A stretch of 64,000 bases of DNA from Cohnella herbarum (GTDB lineage Bacteria > Bacillota > Bacilli > Paenibacillales > Paenibacillaceae), in assembly GCF_012849095.1 (NCBI RefSeq), contig NZ_CP051680.1:6506001-6570000 (forward strand), written 5' to 3'. Positions 8,806 to 18,159 of the stretch are shown here, piece by piece (position 1 is the first letter of the stretch; each line of letters starts with the position of its first letter). Made by a program: the position numbers and the translations under genes. The notes beneath the pieces were generated by a model. The model did no database searches. It was not told where the DNA came from and worked only from the letters and a program-made list of their open reading frames with translations.

Positions 8806-9720
8806 ATGATAAAACCCAAACTAAAACCGTTGAAATGGAAGCAATCCTGGCAACTCCACGCCATGCTGTTGCCGGGCATGATTTTCGTCGTCCTGTTCGC
8901 GTACTTGCCGATGGTCGGCATTACGATCGCGTTCCAGGATTTCAACCCGACAAAAGGATTTTTCGGATCTAAGTGGCTCGGTCTGGACAATTTCAAATAT
9001 ATGTTGGAGCTGCCCGACACCTACCGCATCGTGAAGAATACCGTCATCATCGCGGCGCTCAAAATTTTCTTCGGTTTCTTGGCGCCGATCGTGTTCGCGC
9101 TCTTGCTTAACGAAGTCAAAAACAAGCTGTGGAAGAGGGGAATCCAGACGTTCGTCTATTTCCCTCATTTCGTATCCTGGGTCATCATGGGAGGCATCCT
9201 GGTCAACATTCTTTCGCGTAACGGCGGCGCCGTGAATCAATTGCTAGTTGCGATCGGCATCGAGCCGGTATTCTTCCTCGGCGATCCCGGCTGGTTCAGG
9301 GTGACGTTGGTCGTCACCGACGTCCTAAAGGAATTCGGCTTCGGTGCGATCATCTATTTGGCCGCTTTAAGCGGGATTAATCCTGCCTTGTACGAGGCGG
9401 CCGTCATCGACGGCGCGAGTCGGTTTAAGCAAACGTTGCACGTCACGCTTCCGGGGATCATGCACGTCGCCGTGCTGCTCGGCATTCTGAGTATCGGAAA
9501 TATTCTCAACGCCGGATTCGACCAGATTTTTAACCTTTACAATTACTTGGTGTTGGACAGCTCGGAAATCATCGACACGTGGGTGTACTCGATGGGGCTG
9601 TTGCAGGCGCAGTACGGCTTGGCCACCGCGGTAGGACTGCTCAAGTCGGTAGTCGCGTTCGCGCTGATCGCGGGTTCGTATAAGTTAGCGGTGAAGTTCG
9701 CCAATTACCGCATTTTCTAA
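8806..9720 (+). CDS. Sugar ABC transporter permease (LplB-like)
   Basis: A 304-residue inner-membrane permease with about six membrane segments, beginning after a basic N-terminus (KPKLKPLKWKQ). The cytoplasmic EAA loop, which docks the ATPase, is present as YEAAVIDGASRFKQ. RBS GGAGG at 8797-8801 sets the ATG at 8806. It pairs with the permease 21 bp downstream. No ATP-binding subunit is encoded nearby, so a shared MsmX-type ATPase elsewhere is expected. Confidence 0.92.
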   Translation: MIKPKLKPLKWKQSWQLHAMLLPGMIFVVLFAYLPMVGITIAFQDFNPTKGFFGSKWLGLDNFKYMLELPDTYRIVKNTVIIAALKIFFGFLAPIVFALLLNEVKNKLWKRGIQTFVYFPHFVSWVIMGGILVNILSRNGGAVNQLLVAIGIEPVFFLGDPGWFRVTLVVTDVLKEFGFGAIIYLAALSGINPALYEAAVIDGASRFKQTLHVTLPGIMHVAVLLGILSIGNILNAGFDQIFNLYNYLVLDSSEIIDTWVYSMGLLQAQYGLATAVGLLKSVVAFALIAGSYKLAVKFANYRIF

Positions 9721-9741
9721 CAGAAAGGACATCGAAGGCTT

Positions 9742-10623
9742 ATGAGATCAACTCGCTCCGCCGGCGCTACTGCCTTTCGTTTGTTCAATTACGGAACGCT
9801 GACGTTAGTCGCCCTGTTATGCATCTTGCCGCTCGTTCATATTTTCGCCGTTTCGTTGAGTTCGGCCGAGGCGGTTAACGGGAACCAGGTCGGACTCTGG
9901 CCGGTCGACTTCTCTCTGGGCGCCTACAGGGCGTCGTTCGATGCTCCGTTCCTGAGCGCGTTAAGCGTCACGATGCAGAGAATCGTACTCGGCACGGCGA
10001 TCAACATGCTAGTGACTTTCCTGATGGCCTATCCGCTCTCCAAGGAAAGCGACCGGTTCCCTTACCGCAACGTTTATGTTTGGATTCTGGTTTTCACCAT
10101 GTTGTTCAGCGGAGGACTCATCCCTACCTATATTCTCGCGAAGCAGCTTCATCTGCTCAATACGATGTGGGTACTCGTTCTGCCTTCGGCGGTTAACGTG
10201 TTCTATATTATTCTGCTGCTTAACTTTTTCCGTCAGTTGCCTAAGGAGATCGAGGAATCGGCCTTGATGGACGGAGCGTCCTATTTCAAATCGATGTACA
10301 AGATTTACTTGCCGCTCTCCAAGCCGGTCATCGCGACGTTGCTGCTGTTCTGCATCGTGACGCATTGGAACGCGTGGTTCGACGGGATCATGTTCATTAA
10401 CGACACGGACAAATATCCGCTCCAGACGTATTTGCAATTGCTGCTGCAGAAGTCTAAGAGCGTGTTATCGCTCGAGGATGCCAAGATGGCGGCCGAGGAT
10501 GCGGCCAAGACGTCGATCTACGGGGCGAAAATGTTCCTCTCCCTGCTGCCGATCATCGCGCTGTACCCGTTTCTTCAGAAATATTTTACGGAGGGGATCG
10601 TCATCGGGGCGGTAAAAGGTTAA
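9742..10623 (+). CDS. Sugar ABC transporter permease (LplC-like)
   Basis: A 293-residue membrane protein with about six transmembrane segments and the EAA-type loop EESALMDGASYFKS. The C-terminus LPIIALYPFLQKYFTEGIVIGAVKG is the usual ending of this subfamily. It forms the heterodimeric channel with the protein encoded at 8806-9720. The gene ends 76 bp before the chosen sensor-kinase start. Confidence 0.92.
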   Translation: MRSTRSAGATAFRLFNYGTLTLVALLCILPLVHIFAVSLSSAEAVNGNQVGLWPVDFSLGAYRASFDAPFLSALSVTMQRIVLGTAINMLVTFLMAYPLSKESDRFPYRNVYVWILVFTMLFSGGLIPTYILAKQLHLLNTMWVLVLPSAVNVFYIILLLNFFRQLPKEIEESALMDGASYFKSMYKIYLPLSKPVIATLLLFCIVTHWNAWFDGIMFINDTDKYPLQTYLQLLLQKSKSVLSLEDAKMAAEDAAKTSIYGAKMFLSLLPIIALYPFLQKYFTEGIVIGAVKG

Positions 10624-10699
10624 CGAGGCGAAATATTAACGGTATCGGGCTTCGCGGAGCGTGTCTTATAATGGGAGTACTTCAAATAGCGCTTGCGGG

Positions 10700-12457
10700 G
10701 TGGAAGCCGTCTTTACCTACCTGAAAGTTAAACCGGCGACGAACAGCCTGCTGTGGAAAATCATTATCGGCTTCGTCTGCGTCGCGATCCCGCTGTACGC
10801 GATATGTTTGGCGACGATCTGGGTCAGTACCGATATCGTAACCGGCAAAGTGCAAGACACGGCCCAATCCAGGATGAATTTGTACAAGAGCTTGTTGGAG
10901 AAGGAAATCGGCAGCATCAATCAGATGCTGATCGCGCTCAACAACGATCCCGATCTGGCGGAGTACGCGTTGCTTCCCCAAGGGAAGTTCGATTACGACA
11001 ACGTGCATCTGCAATCCAGCATCGCGACGAAGATGAGCATTATTTATTATTCGAACGATTACATCCGCGACGTCTTCTTGGTTATTCCGAAACGAAACCA
11101 GATGATTTCGTTCCGTTCCGGTCAATCCGTGCCGGACGAGGGCAAGAAGGCGATGATGGCGGGGCTTAAGAACACTCCGAAGCAGCTCGACCATTTTTCC
11201 AAGGACGGCATTCTCAGTTACGTCATCCCTTTCGAGGACAGCTCTTCGGTTAACGGGGAGGTCGAATATTTGCTGGGCGTGGACATTAACCCGGATCGGA
11301 TACAGGACGGACTGAAGATGTTCGAGAAGAACGACGTTTTTAACGTTTTCTTGATGGAGAACGCCAATCGGGAGCTCGTAAGGAGCGGTTCGTTGACGGA
11401 ATTGGATAAGAGCATCTACGAAAGCGTCGCCCAAGAGCCGGATCTCGCCGCATCGCGCCGGATCTCGGTGGACGGGGAGAAATACATGACGCTGACGAAC
11501 TTCTCCGCCGACGGCGTCTACCGGGTCGTATCTTACATCCGGATCAAAGACATGCTCGCGCCGATTCTCGTCATTCGGAACTTGCTATGGCTCTTCATGG
11601 GCATATCGCCGATCTTCTTTATCGTATTCTCTTATTTCGTCTATAAGCACATACACCGTCCTCTTAGAAGCTTGGTCAAATCGATGAGAGAGGTCGAGAG
11701 AGGCAATCTGAACGTGCGGTTCGTCCGCCAGCAAGGCGATGAATTCGGATACGTCTACAAGCAATGCAACCAGATGGTCGGGCAGCTGAGGACGTTGATC
11801 GAGGAAGTGCTCGAGAAGAAAATCCAGCTTCAGCAGATGCAAATCCGCCAATTGCAGTCGCAGATCAATCCGCACTTCCTATTCAATTGTTTCTATATCG
11901 GCTATCGGATGGCGAAGGCGAGCAATAACGAGAACATCGCGAGGCTGTGCAAATACTTGGGAGATTACTTTCGTTTTATAACGAAGCAGGCTCAGGACGA
12001 GATCGCTCTGAAGGACGAAATGAAGTTTACGGTCACTTATCTCGAAATTCAGAAAATCAGGTTCCCGGACAAGTTGGACTTCGTCATTCGGGAAGAAGGA
12101 CGCTCGGCGGGAGAAGCCGTCATTCCCGGACTGACGATCCAGCCGATCGTAGAGAACGCCATTCTTCACGGAATCGAGCAGGTCGATCGCCCCGGCCTCG
12201 TCGAGATCGATATCCGGCGCGGAGATGGCGGCATGTCGGTGGAAATCCGCGATAACGGAAAAGGGATGACGGAAGAGGAGCAGCGTTCGTTGCGGGATAT
12301 TCTCGCGAACCCGAATCCGAACGCGGAGCATTGCGGGTTATGGAACGTGCATTGGAGACTGCGGAATCATTACAACAGCGAACGGGGATTAACGATCGGC
12401 GATAACGAAGGCGGAGGCTTGAAGGTATCGTTCCTCATTCCGGAGGGGGCATCGTAA
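10700..12457 (+). CDS. Sensor histidine kinase, YesM-like
   Basis: Membrane-bound kinase with an N-terminal membrane segment, a large extracytoplasmic sensor region, a second membrane segment (LLWLFMGISPIFFIVFSYF), HAMP, a His_kinase domain (INPHFLFN; H392 from this start) and an ATPase domain (VENAILHG, DNGKGM). The start is uncertain: an in-frame GTG at 10661 would add 13 residues, but a perfect TATAAT at 10667-10672 lies inside that extension, so GTG 10700 is preferred although it lacks a clear RBS. It is followed after 3 bp by its response regulator. It probably senses the ligand of the adjacent importer, perhaps via the binding protein. Confidence 0.85.
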   Translation: MEAVFTYLKVKPATNSLLWKIIIGFVCVAIPLYAICLATIWVSTDIVTGKVQDTAQSRMNLYKSLLEKEIGSINQMLIALNNDPDLAEYALLPQGKFDYDNVHLQSSIATKMSIIYYSNDYIRDVFLVIPKRNQMISFRSGQSVPDEGKKAMMAGLKNTPKQLDHFSKDGILSYVIPFEDSSSVNGEVEYLLGVDINPDRIQDGLKMFEKNDVFNVFLMENANRELVRSGSLTELDKSIYESVAQEPDLAASRRISVDGEKYMTLTNFSADGVYRVVSYIRIKDMLAPILVIRNLLWLFMGISPIFFIVFSYFVYKHIHRPLRSLVKSMREVERGNLNVRFVRQQGDEFGYVYKQCNQMVGQLRTLIEEVLEKKIQLQQMQIRQLQSQINPHFLFNCFYIGYRMAKASNNENIARLCKYLGDYFRFITKQAQDEIALKDEMKFTVTYLEIQKIRFPDKLDFVIREEGRSAGEAVIPGLTIQPIVENAILHGIEQVDRPGLVEIDIRRGDGGMSVEIRDNGKGMTEEEQRSLRDILANPNPNAEHCGLWNVHWRLRNHYNSERGLTIGDNEGGGLKVSFLIPEGAS

Positions 12458-12460
12458 CCG

Positions 12461-14113
12461 ATGTACAAAATCATGATCGTAGACGACGAGAAAATTATCG
12501 TGGAAGGCTTGGCGGAAATGCTGGGGGACAGCGGGTTGCCCTTCTCTGTGGTTGACACGGCGGGTTCGGCGGCAGAGGCGCTGGAGAAGCATCGCGAGGT
12601 ATCGTTCGATTTCATTCTGACCGATATTCGCATGCCGCGAATGGATGGATTGGAGCTGTTCGAGAAAGTTAAGGCGATTGCAGACGGTTGCAAAGTCATC
12701 TTCCTGTCGGGTTACTCCGACTTTGAATACGCGAGGACGGCGTTAAAGCTCGGAGCGAGCGATTATCTGCTCAAACCGGTAGAGGACGAGGAGGTCGTCG
12801 CGTGCCTGAGGAAAGCGATCGAACTGCTCGAGCAGGAGAGAAGCCGGTTGATTTCCCAAGAGCAGACGGAGAAGAAGCTGAACGATTCGTTGCCTTACGC
12901 CCAAGGCGAGTTTTTCCGCAATTTGCTGCATAGCTTGCAGGATATTCCCTCCAGCTTGTTGGACGATAAGCTGCGCGAGCTTCATATTCCATTCCGGTCG
13001 ACGGAGCGCGTCACGGGATTCGTAATGAGCCTGGACAACATGGAGAAGGCAATGAGCTTCATGGACGACGCTCTTCTTCAGTTCATGCTGCATAATATGA
13101 TCGACGAGCTGCTTGGGGATTCATGCCATTTTAGGTGTTTTGCCGCGGGCAACGGAGTGATCGCCGTCTTGATCCAGTCCAAGGAACCGGAATCGGACGA
13201 AGGACTCGGGTATGCACGGGAGAAACCGGTTGAAGTGTTTGATACTTTGCATGGTCGGCTTAGGGAAGTCCAGGAGATCGTCGGGCGGGCGTTTAAGGTC
13301 GTCTGCTCGTTCGCTTTGTTGAACGAGTGGATCCCTTGGGAACAATGGGCATATGCCTACGGTAGACTTATCGGGGGAATCAAGCTTAGGATCGGACAAG
13401 GACAAATCTTCGTGCCTTCCAGGGAACCTACGCAGATTTCGCAAGCATCGCAAGGCGTGACTTCGGATATGCTCCTGCCGGTGATGGAAGCGATCAACCT
13501 GAAGGACGTTCCGGCGTTCGCAGCCGGTTTGGATCGGCTTCTCGAGCAAATCGATCGAACGACGGGGATATCGGAGAACGATCTGACGGCTTGGTTTCTG
13601 TCGATCAGCGGCCGTATCGTCGGCTTGTCTCAGCAGAACCGCGCTGCATCGGCGATTCGCCCGGAGGATATGGCGAGAATGTCCAATTTGCGTATGCATA
13701 ACAATTTGACCCAGCTAAGGAGCTTCCTCGTGCGCATGTTGCAAGAGGTGGTCGACGAGATCGGCATGCAGCAGAGAAATCCGACCGAGCTGCTCGTGGG
13801 GCAGGTCAAACAATACATCGAAACGCATTTGTACGAGAACTTGTCTTTGGAAATGTTGGCGGACAAGGCTCATGTGAATCCGTCTTATCTGTCGAGGGTA
13901 TTCAAGCAGTATACGCACGAGCAATTGACGGCTTACGTTACGAGGCTGAAGATGGAACAGGCGGCCAAGCTGCTGCGCGATAACGGCATGCGCGTTCAGG
14001 ACGTCGCCACGCGGCTGGGCTTCGACAATCCGAACTACTTCGCCAAAGTTTTTCGCAAGGCGACGGGGCTGTCACCCCATGAATACAGGGTGCACCATAG
14101 CGCCATTCGATAG
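12461..14113 (+). CDS. AraC-family response regulator, YesN-like
   Basis: A 550-residue regulator with an N-terminal receiver domain (phosphoacceptor D55 in FILTDIRMPRMDG, K in YLLKPVED), a long middle region, and a C-terminal AraC DNA-binding domain with two helix-turn-helix motifs (about 450-548; LADKAHVNPSYLSRVFKQ and VATRLGFDNPNYFAKVF). GGAGGGGG upstream and the 3-bp gap from the kinase gene show coupling. It likely activates the 7005 importer promoter, where a direct repeat at 6895-6923 is a candidate site. Confidence 0.9.
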   Translation: MYKIMIVDDEKIIVEGLAEMLGDSGLPFSVVDTAGSAAEALEKHREVSFDFILTDIRMPRMDGLELFEKVKAIADGCKVIFLSGYSDFEYARTALKLGASDYLLKPVEDEEVVACLRKAIELLEQERSRLISQEQTEKKLNDSLPYAQGEFFRNLLHSLQDIPSSLLDDKLRELHIPFRSTERVTGFVMSLDNMEKAMSFMDDALLQFMLHNMIDELLGDSCHFRCFAAGNGVIAVLIQSKEPESDEGLGYAREKPVEVFDTLHGRLREVQEIVGRAFKVVCSFALLNEWIPWEQWAYAYGRLIGGIKLRIGQGQIFVPSREPTQISQASQGVTSDMLLPVMEAINLKDVPAFAAGLDRLLEQIDRTTGISENDLTAWFLSISGRIVGLSQQNRAASAIRPEDMARMSNLRMHNNLTQLRSFLVRMLQEVVDEIGMQQRNPTELLVGQVKQYIETHLYENLSLEMLADKAHVNPSYLSRVFKQYTHEQLTAYVTRLKMEQAAKLLRDNGMRVQDVATRLGFDNPNYFAKVFRKATGLSPHEYRVHHSAIR

Positions 14114-14345
14114 ATGGGGGGCTGCGCTCTCGGTGCATATTACGGAATAAATCAAAGGTATCTGACGGATCATTTTGTTGATCCGATACTACAGTTCAAT
14201 AGACACTCGATTCATAGGACGGGGGACAATTCCTTCATATGAATCGAGTTCCGTCCGCCCTGAGTTTGCACTCAGGGTTATACTTGCTTCCTTCTTACAC
14301 ACAGACTTTCTTCTTGCGTTAAATAATCGCATATGTTATCCTCTG
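14114..14345. promoter_or_regulatory. Intergenic DNA with three inverted repeats
   Basis: No gene is visible in this gap. It holds a CGGATCA/TGATCCG hairpin (14166-14172, 14179-14185), a perfect 12-bp inverted repeat ACTCGATTCATA/TATGAATCGAGT with a 21-nt loop (14205-14216, 14238-14249), and a perfect CCCTGAGT-TTGC-ACTCAGGG hairpin (14258-14277) followed by T-rich DNA. The last could terminate the response-regulator transcript. TTGCGT (14314-14319) and TATCCT (14337-14342), 17 bp apart, could form the tetR promoter. Confidence 0.45.
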
Positions 14346-14363
14346 TTTGAACGTTCATTCAAA
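14346..14363 (+). promoter_or_regulatory. Candidate TetR operator upstream of its own gene
   Basis: TTTGAACGTTCATTCAAA contains the perfect palindrome TGAACGTTCA flanked by TTT and TTCAAA. It lies directly downstream of the proposed -10 and about 75 bp before the TetR start, a usual place for autoregulation. Confidence 0.5.
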
Positions 14364-14439
14364 TGTTGAATCGAGGAGGAATTGCTCCCTTCAGAATCGT
14401 TCAATTTAACTCCAACTCTAAGATGCAGGATGTGTGCCG

Positions 14440-15039
14440 ATGACAGACGCAGACAAGAGAGACAGAATCATAGCGGCCGCTTATACAGTATTATCGGAGA
14501 AGGGCTACGACAAGGCTTCGACGAAAGAAATCGCGAATACGGCCGGCGTGGCTCAAGGTTTGATTAACTATTATTTTCCGAGCAAGGACCTGCTTTTCGC
14601 TGAAGTGTTCCGCCGGGAGACTCAGAAATATTGCGAGGCGTTCCTTCCGTTACTACCCGGCGAGGATGTGGGTCCATTAACCTTCGATGCGATCGGCAAG
14701 ATGCTTGAGATACCGAAGAGCAGGGCGCTTCAAGAGCCGGAATGGTTCAGACTTCGATACGAGCTGTTTGCGATCGGGCTAAGGAACGAGAACGCGAAGC
14801 AAACTTTGAAGGAAACGCTGGAGACGAAGCGCAAATACATTACCGATTCGGTCGAATCGATCTCTGGTTTTTCCCGCGAACAATCCGAAACGGTTGCCTC
14901 CATCCTTTACTCCGTTATTGAAGGTCTAGGATTGCAGAAGGTCGCGGATCCCGAGTTTAAGTACGACGAAGCCTACGATGCACTCGCCGTCATGTTAGGA
15001 GCCTATTATCAAGCCATTAGTCAAAAGAGAGAATCGTAA
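14440..15039 (+). CDS. TetR/AcrR family transcriptional regulator
   Basis: A 199-residue protein with an N-terminal TetR helix-turn-helix (KASTKEIANTAGVAQGLINYYF) and an all-helical ligand-binding domain. ATG 14440 is chosen because AGGA (14427-14430) sits 9 nt upstream; the in-frame GTG at 14434 is only 3 nt from it. It lies 116 bp upstream of an MMPL exporter in the same direction, with palindromes before both genes, so it probably represses itself and the exporter until a toxic lipophilic ligand binds. Confidence 0.9.
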   Translation: MTDADKRDRIIAAAYTVLSEKGYDKASTKEIANTAGVAQGLINYYFPSKDLLFAEVFRRETQKYCEAFLPLLPGEDVGPLTFDAIGKMLEIPKSRALQEPEWFRLRYELFAIGLRNENAKQTLKETLETKRKYITDSVESISGFSREQSETVASILYSVIEGLGLQKVADPEFKYDEAYDALAVMLGAYYQAISQKRES

Positions 15040-15060
15040 TTTTGGCTCTTTCTTTTTAGT

Positions 15061-15090
15061 GATTATTGTTTGAATGACCAAACAATAATC
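15061..15090 (+). promoter_or_regulatory. Perfect 12-bp inverted repeat before the MMPL gene
   Basis: GATTATTGTTTG (15061-15072) and CAAACAATAATC (15079-15090) are exact complements around a 6-nt spacer. A -35-like TTGAAT (15070-15075) lies within it, and TATATT (15095-15100) follows. Its core TTTGAATGAC resembles TTTGAACGTTC in the site upstream of tetR, so it is a candidate second TetR operator. Confidence 0.55.
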
Positions 15091-15155
15091 AACATATATT
15101 TTATTCGTAGTGTTGAACCAGAACGAAAACAAAAATAGAGAGACGGTGGAGAGAG

Positions 15156-17468
15156 ATGCACGGTTTACTGTTGGGTTGGGGAAAAGCGCTGTATAAGGCG
15201 AGATGGGCCGTCGTAACGTTATGGATCGTATTCGCATTGTTCGGAGGATATGCTTTCGGCAAGCTGACGCCGCTGCTTAGCGGCGGAGGATGGGAAGTTC
15301 CGGGATCGCAGTCGCTAACGGCGGGGAAATTGTTGGCTTCGGAATTCGAAGGCAGATCCGAGAGCTCGTTGACGCTTGTCCTCAAGGATCCGAAACATGC
15401 CGTAGGTTCGCCTGAATATAACGAGAAGCTGAAGCTAATCGTCGGCCGATTGCAAACGGAACAAGGCGTATCCGGCGTGTTCAGCATCCTGAACGCTTCG
15501 GAAGGAATCGGCTCGGGGCTTGTCGGGAAGGATCCGAACCTGAGTATCGCTTTCGTATCCATGGATACCAAAATTGATTTCTTGATTAACGAAGTTCCGG
15601 ATTATCAAGATCGCGTGGTCGAACAGGCGGCTAGCCTAGGCGCGGAGGCTTATTTGGTAGGAGGAGCGGCGTTCTGGGGCGAGAGCAGCGTACAAAGCCA
15701 AGAAGGACTCGCCAAGGCGGAAATGATCGTATTCCCTCTCATCATTATCATCTTGCTGCTTGTTTTCCGATCGGTGATGGCTATGGTGACGCCTCTTATC
15801 GTAACGATCGCTTCCGTGCTCGCCGCTATGGGGATCATCTATCTGGTTGCGTTGCAGGAAGAGCTGTCGGTATTCGTAACGAATTCGGCGATGATGCTTG
15901 GTCTAGGCGTGGGAATAGACTATTCCCTCTTCATGGTTAGCCGGTTTAAAGCAGAACTGGCCGTTGAAGGAAACACGAAACAGGACGCTCTTGTGAAAAC
16001 GATGACGACTGCCGGGCATACCGTGTTTTTCTCCGCGCTTACCGTTATCGCCGCGCTTTCCGCGCTGTTTACCGTACCGCTGGCAGCCATTAAGGCCATC
16101 GCGTTCGGCGGCATCGTCGTCGTGTTCGTGGCCGGGCTGGCGAGCCTGACGCTGCTGCCTGCGGTTCTTGTCATTCTTGGCACCCGCATTAACAAGGGGA
16201 GCATCCCGTTCCTGCGTCCCCGCGCGAATGATCGTACGAGCGGTTGGAAAAGATGGACGAACGGCATAATGCGCCGCCCGGTACTATTCTTGGTCGTCAC
16301 GTTGGCGGCATTGGGAGCATTCGCTTATCCGGCGCTCGATATGAAGCTGAATTCTCCGGATATTCAGACGCTTCCGGCCGACACCTCGGTTCGCCAAGGA
16401 TATTCGCTCATGGAAAACTCGTTCGGCATAGGCGCGGCGAATCAGATCAGCATCGTGCTTCGCGACGAGAAAGGCGATCTGAGCTCGCCGGAAGCCATCG
16501 CCAAGATTTCCGCGCTTCAAGCGGAGTTATCCGCTCAAGATCATGTCACCGGAGTGTCCTCCGTCATGTCCTTCTTCCCGGGAATGGAGCCCGCGGTCGT
16601 CTCGGGCGTGCTGAACGGAGGAGAGAGTGCGCTGCCGGAGGATGTCAAATATATGGTCGATCGTTATGTGAGCAATGACCGGCATACCGTCGTTATGGAG
16701 ATAGAGCTGGATCAACATAGCTCCAGCGACGTCGGTAGCGATTTTATTAAACATTTACGGGATACGTTGTTGCCTGCGTTCGAGTTGCCGGCGGGAACGA
16801 CCTTCAACATCGGCGGGGAAACGATGCTCGGCATGGATTCGTCCAAAGCGATTAACGACAGCTTGTTGCCCGCCCTCGGGGTCATGCTTGTTCTTATCTT
16901 CCTGATTCTTGTACTCTCCTTTAAGAGCTTGCTTCTACCTCTTAAAGCGATCGTACTCAATTTGTTCTCCGTCGCGGCTACTTACGGTATTCTGGTGCTT
17001 GTGTTCGCTCTGGGATACGGTTCGCAAATCTTCGACGTGGAGTCTAACGGCTACATCATCCACTTCGTTCCGGTATTGCTGCTCGCTCTGTTATTCGGCC
17101 TCAGCACCGATTATGAGGTGTTCCTCGTAAGCCGTATTAAGGAAGAGTACGATCGGACGGGGGCCCACGAGGAGAGCATCGCCGAAGGAATGGAGAAAAC
17201 CGGGCCTCTGATTACCGGCGCCGCCGTCTTGATGGTTGCCGTATTCGCCGGGTTCTCGTTCTCGGGCGTGTTGCCGATTCAGATGTTAGGCTTCGGGATG
17301 GCTGTAGCGATTGCGCTGGACTCCACCGTAATCCGGATGCTGCTCGTTCCGGTAACGATGAAGCTGCTCGGACGGGCAAGCTGGTGGTTTCCCGGGAAAA
17401 AGCGGAAGCCGGATGCCACTCCTCAGAGAAAACGGAGTGATAATTCCCTCTCCCTTGAGAATAAATAA
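15156..17468 (+). CDS. MMPL/RND-family exporter
   Basis: A 770-residue membrane protein with the duplicated MMPL layout: one N-terminal membrane segment, a large extracytoplasmic loop (about 35-175), a helix cluster (about 180-350), then the same plan repeated (segment near 370, loop, helices 545-730). The motif GLGVGIDYSLFMVSRF in the first half, and GLSTDYEVFLVSRI in the second, are the usual proton-relay regions with Asp-Tyr. Such proteins export lipids or lipophilic drugs using the proton gradient. The ATG follows GGTGGAGAG. It is unrelated in function to the flanking sugar loci and is likely controlled by the upstream TetR protein. Confidence 0.9.
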   Translation: MHGLLLGWGKALYKARWAVVTLWIVFALFGGYAFGKLTPLLSGGGWEVPGSQSLTAGKLLASEFEGRSESSLTLVLKDPKHAVGSPEYNEKLKLIVGRLQTEQGVSGVFSILNASEGIGSGLVGKDPNLSIAFVSMDTKIDFLINEVPDYQDRVVEQAASLGAEAYLVGGAAFWGESSVQSQEGLAKAEMIVFPLIIIILLLVFRSVMAMVTPLIVTIASVLAAMGIIYLVALQEELSVFVTNSAMMLGLGVGIDYSLFMVSRFKAELAVEGNTKQDALVKTMTTAGHTVFFSALTVIAALSALFTVPLAAIKAIAFGGIVVVFVAGLASLTLLPAVLVILGTRINKGSIPFLRPRANDRTSGWKRWTNGIMRRPVLFLVVTLAALGAFAYPALDMKLNSPDIQTLPADTSVRQGYSLMENSFGIGAANQISIVLRDEKGDLSSPEAIAKISALQAELSAQDHVTGVSSVMSFFPGMEPAVVSGVLNGGESALPEDVKYMVDRYVSNDRHTVVMEIELDQHSSSDVGSDFIKHLRDTLLPAFELPAGTTFNIGGETMLGMDSSKAINDSLLPALGVMLVLIFLILVLSFKSLLLPLKAIVLNLFSVAATYGILVLVFALGYGSQIFDVESNGYIIHFVPVLLLALLFGLSTDYEVFLVSRIKEEYDRTGAHEESIAEGMEKTGPLITGAAVLMVAVFAGFSFSGVLPIQMLGFGMAVAIALDSTVIRMLLVPVTMKLLGRASWWFPGKKRKPDATPQRKRSDNSLSLENK

Positions 17469-17521
17469 ATAGTAGCGGTTTCATCATGTCAGGCAAGCAA
17501 ACGGAAGGAGGAGACCGCCCG

Positions 17522-17884
17522 GTGACTATTGCTGCGATACTGGTTGGGCTTGTCGCTTTGGAGCATGTGTACTTCCTGATTATGGAGATGTTCCTGTGGA
17601 CGTCTCCCGGTATTCGGAAATCCTTCGGAACGTCGGCAAGCTTCGCAAGGGATTCGCGTCCGCTCGCCGCCAACCAAGGACTGTACAACGGTTTTCTCGC
17701 TGCCGGGTTAGTCTGGGGAATGCTTCATCCGATTGCTTCGACCGGATATGAGATTCAGACTTTCTTCCTCGTCTGCGTGTTGATCGCGGCTATTTTCGGA
17801 GGCCTGACCGTGAAGAAGTCGATTCTATACGCGCAGGGGATCCCCGCCGCTGCCGCATGGTTAGCCGTCATGATTGCTTGGTGA
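17522..17884 (+). CDS. DUF1304 family membrane protein
   Basis: A 120-residue protein with four predicted membrane helices and the family pattern LVALEHVYFLIMEMFLW, LAANQGLYNGFLAAGL. GTG 17522 is preferred because AAGGAGGA (17505-17512) lies 9 nt upstream and translation then begins at the conserved first helix; an ATG at 17486 would add 12 polar residues. The function of DUF1304 is unknown. It follows the exporter by about 50 bp and may be in the same operon. Confidence 0.8.
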   Translation: MTIAAILVGLVALEHVYFLIMEMFLWTSPGIRKSFGTSASFARDSRPLAANQGLYNGFLAAGLVWGMLHPIASTGYEIQTFFLVCVLIAAIFGGLTVKKSILYAQGIPAAAAWLAVMIAW

Positions 17885-17960
17885 AAATTGAGCAGAGGCA
17901 GGCTTGGATGGGCTGGGATGATTGAGATGGAATGGTTCGGGATGGGCTGAGCAGAGATGA

Positions 17961-18010
17961 TTGAGATGGATTGAGATGGATTGAGATGGATTGAGATGGA
18001 TTGAGTTGGA
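17961..18010 (+). repeat. 10-bp tandem repeat, five copies
   Basis: TTGAGATGGA is repeated exactly four times (17961-18000) and once as TTGAGTTGGA (18001-18010). An isolated similar word lies near 17922. The period is close to one helical turn. Confidence 0.95.
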
Positions 18011-18094
18011 ATGGGCTGGGCTGAACGTTGGAAAGGGAACTGGATTGAATAAGCTTGATTGAGGATGATGGAACCTGCAGATTGTGCTGGAATG

Positions 18095-18142
18095 AAGCTT
18101 GCCCTTGCGCAGAAACTTGCGAGGGGCAGGCTTTTGTTTTTT
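18095..18142 (+). terminator. Rho-independent terminator
   Basis: AAGCTTGCCCTT (18095-18106) pairs with AGGGGCAGGCTT (18122-18133), twelve pairs with two G-T wobbles, followed by TTGTTTTTTG. It probably ends the mmpL-DUF1304 transcript about 210 bp after the last stop codon. Confidence 0.75.
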
Positions 18143-18159
18143 GCTTGAGTCGCCAATCG

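Larger units (their letters stand above)
17885..18159. other. Non-coding G/T-rich DNA after DUF1304
   Basis: No gene is supported here. The first half is rich in GGATGGGCTGGG-like words and contains the 10-bp tandem repeat listed separately; the second half holds a strong terminator hairpin. Confidence 0.5.
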
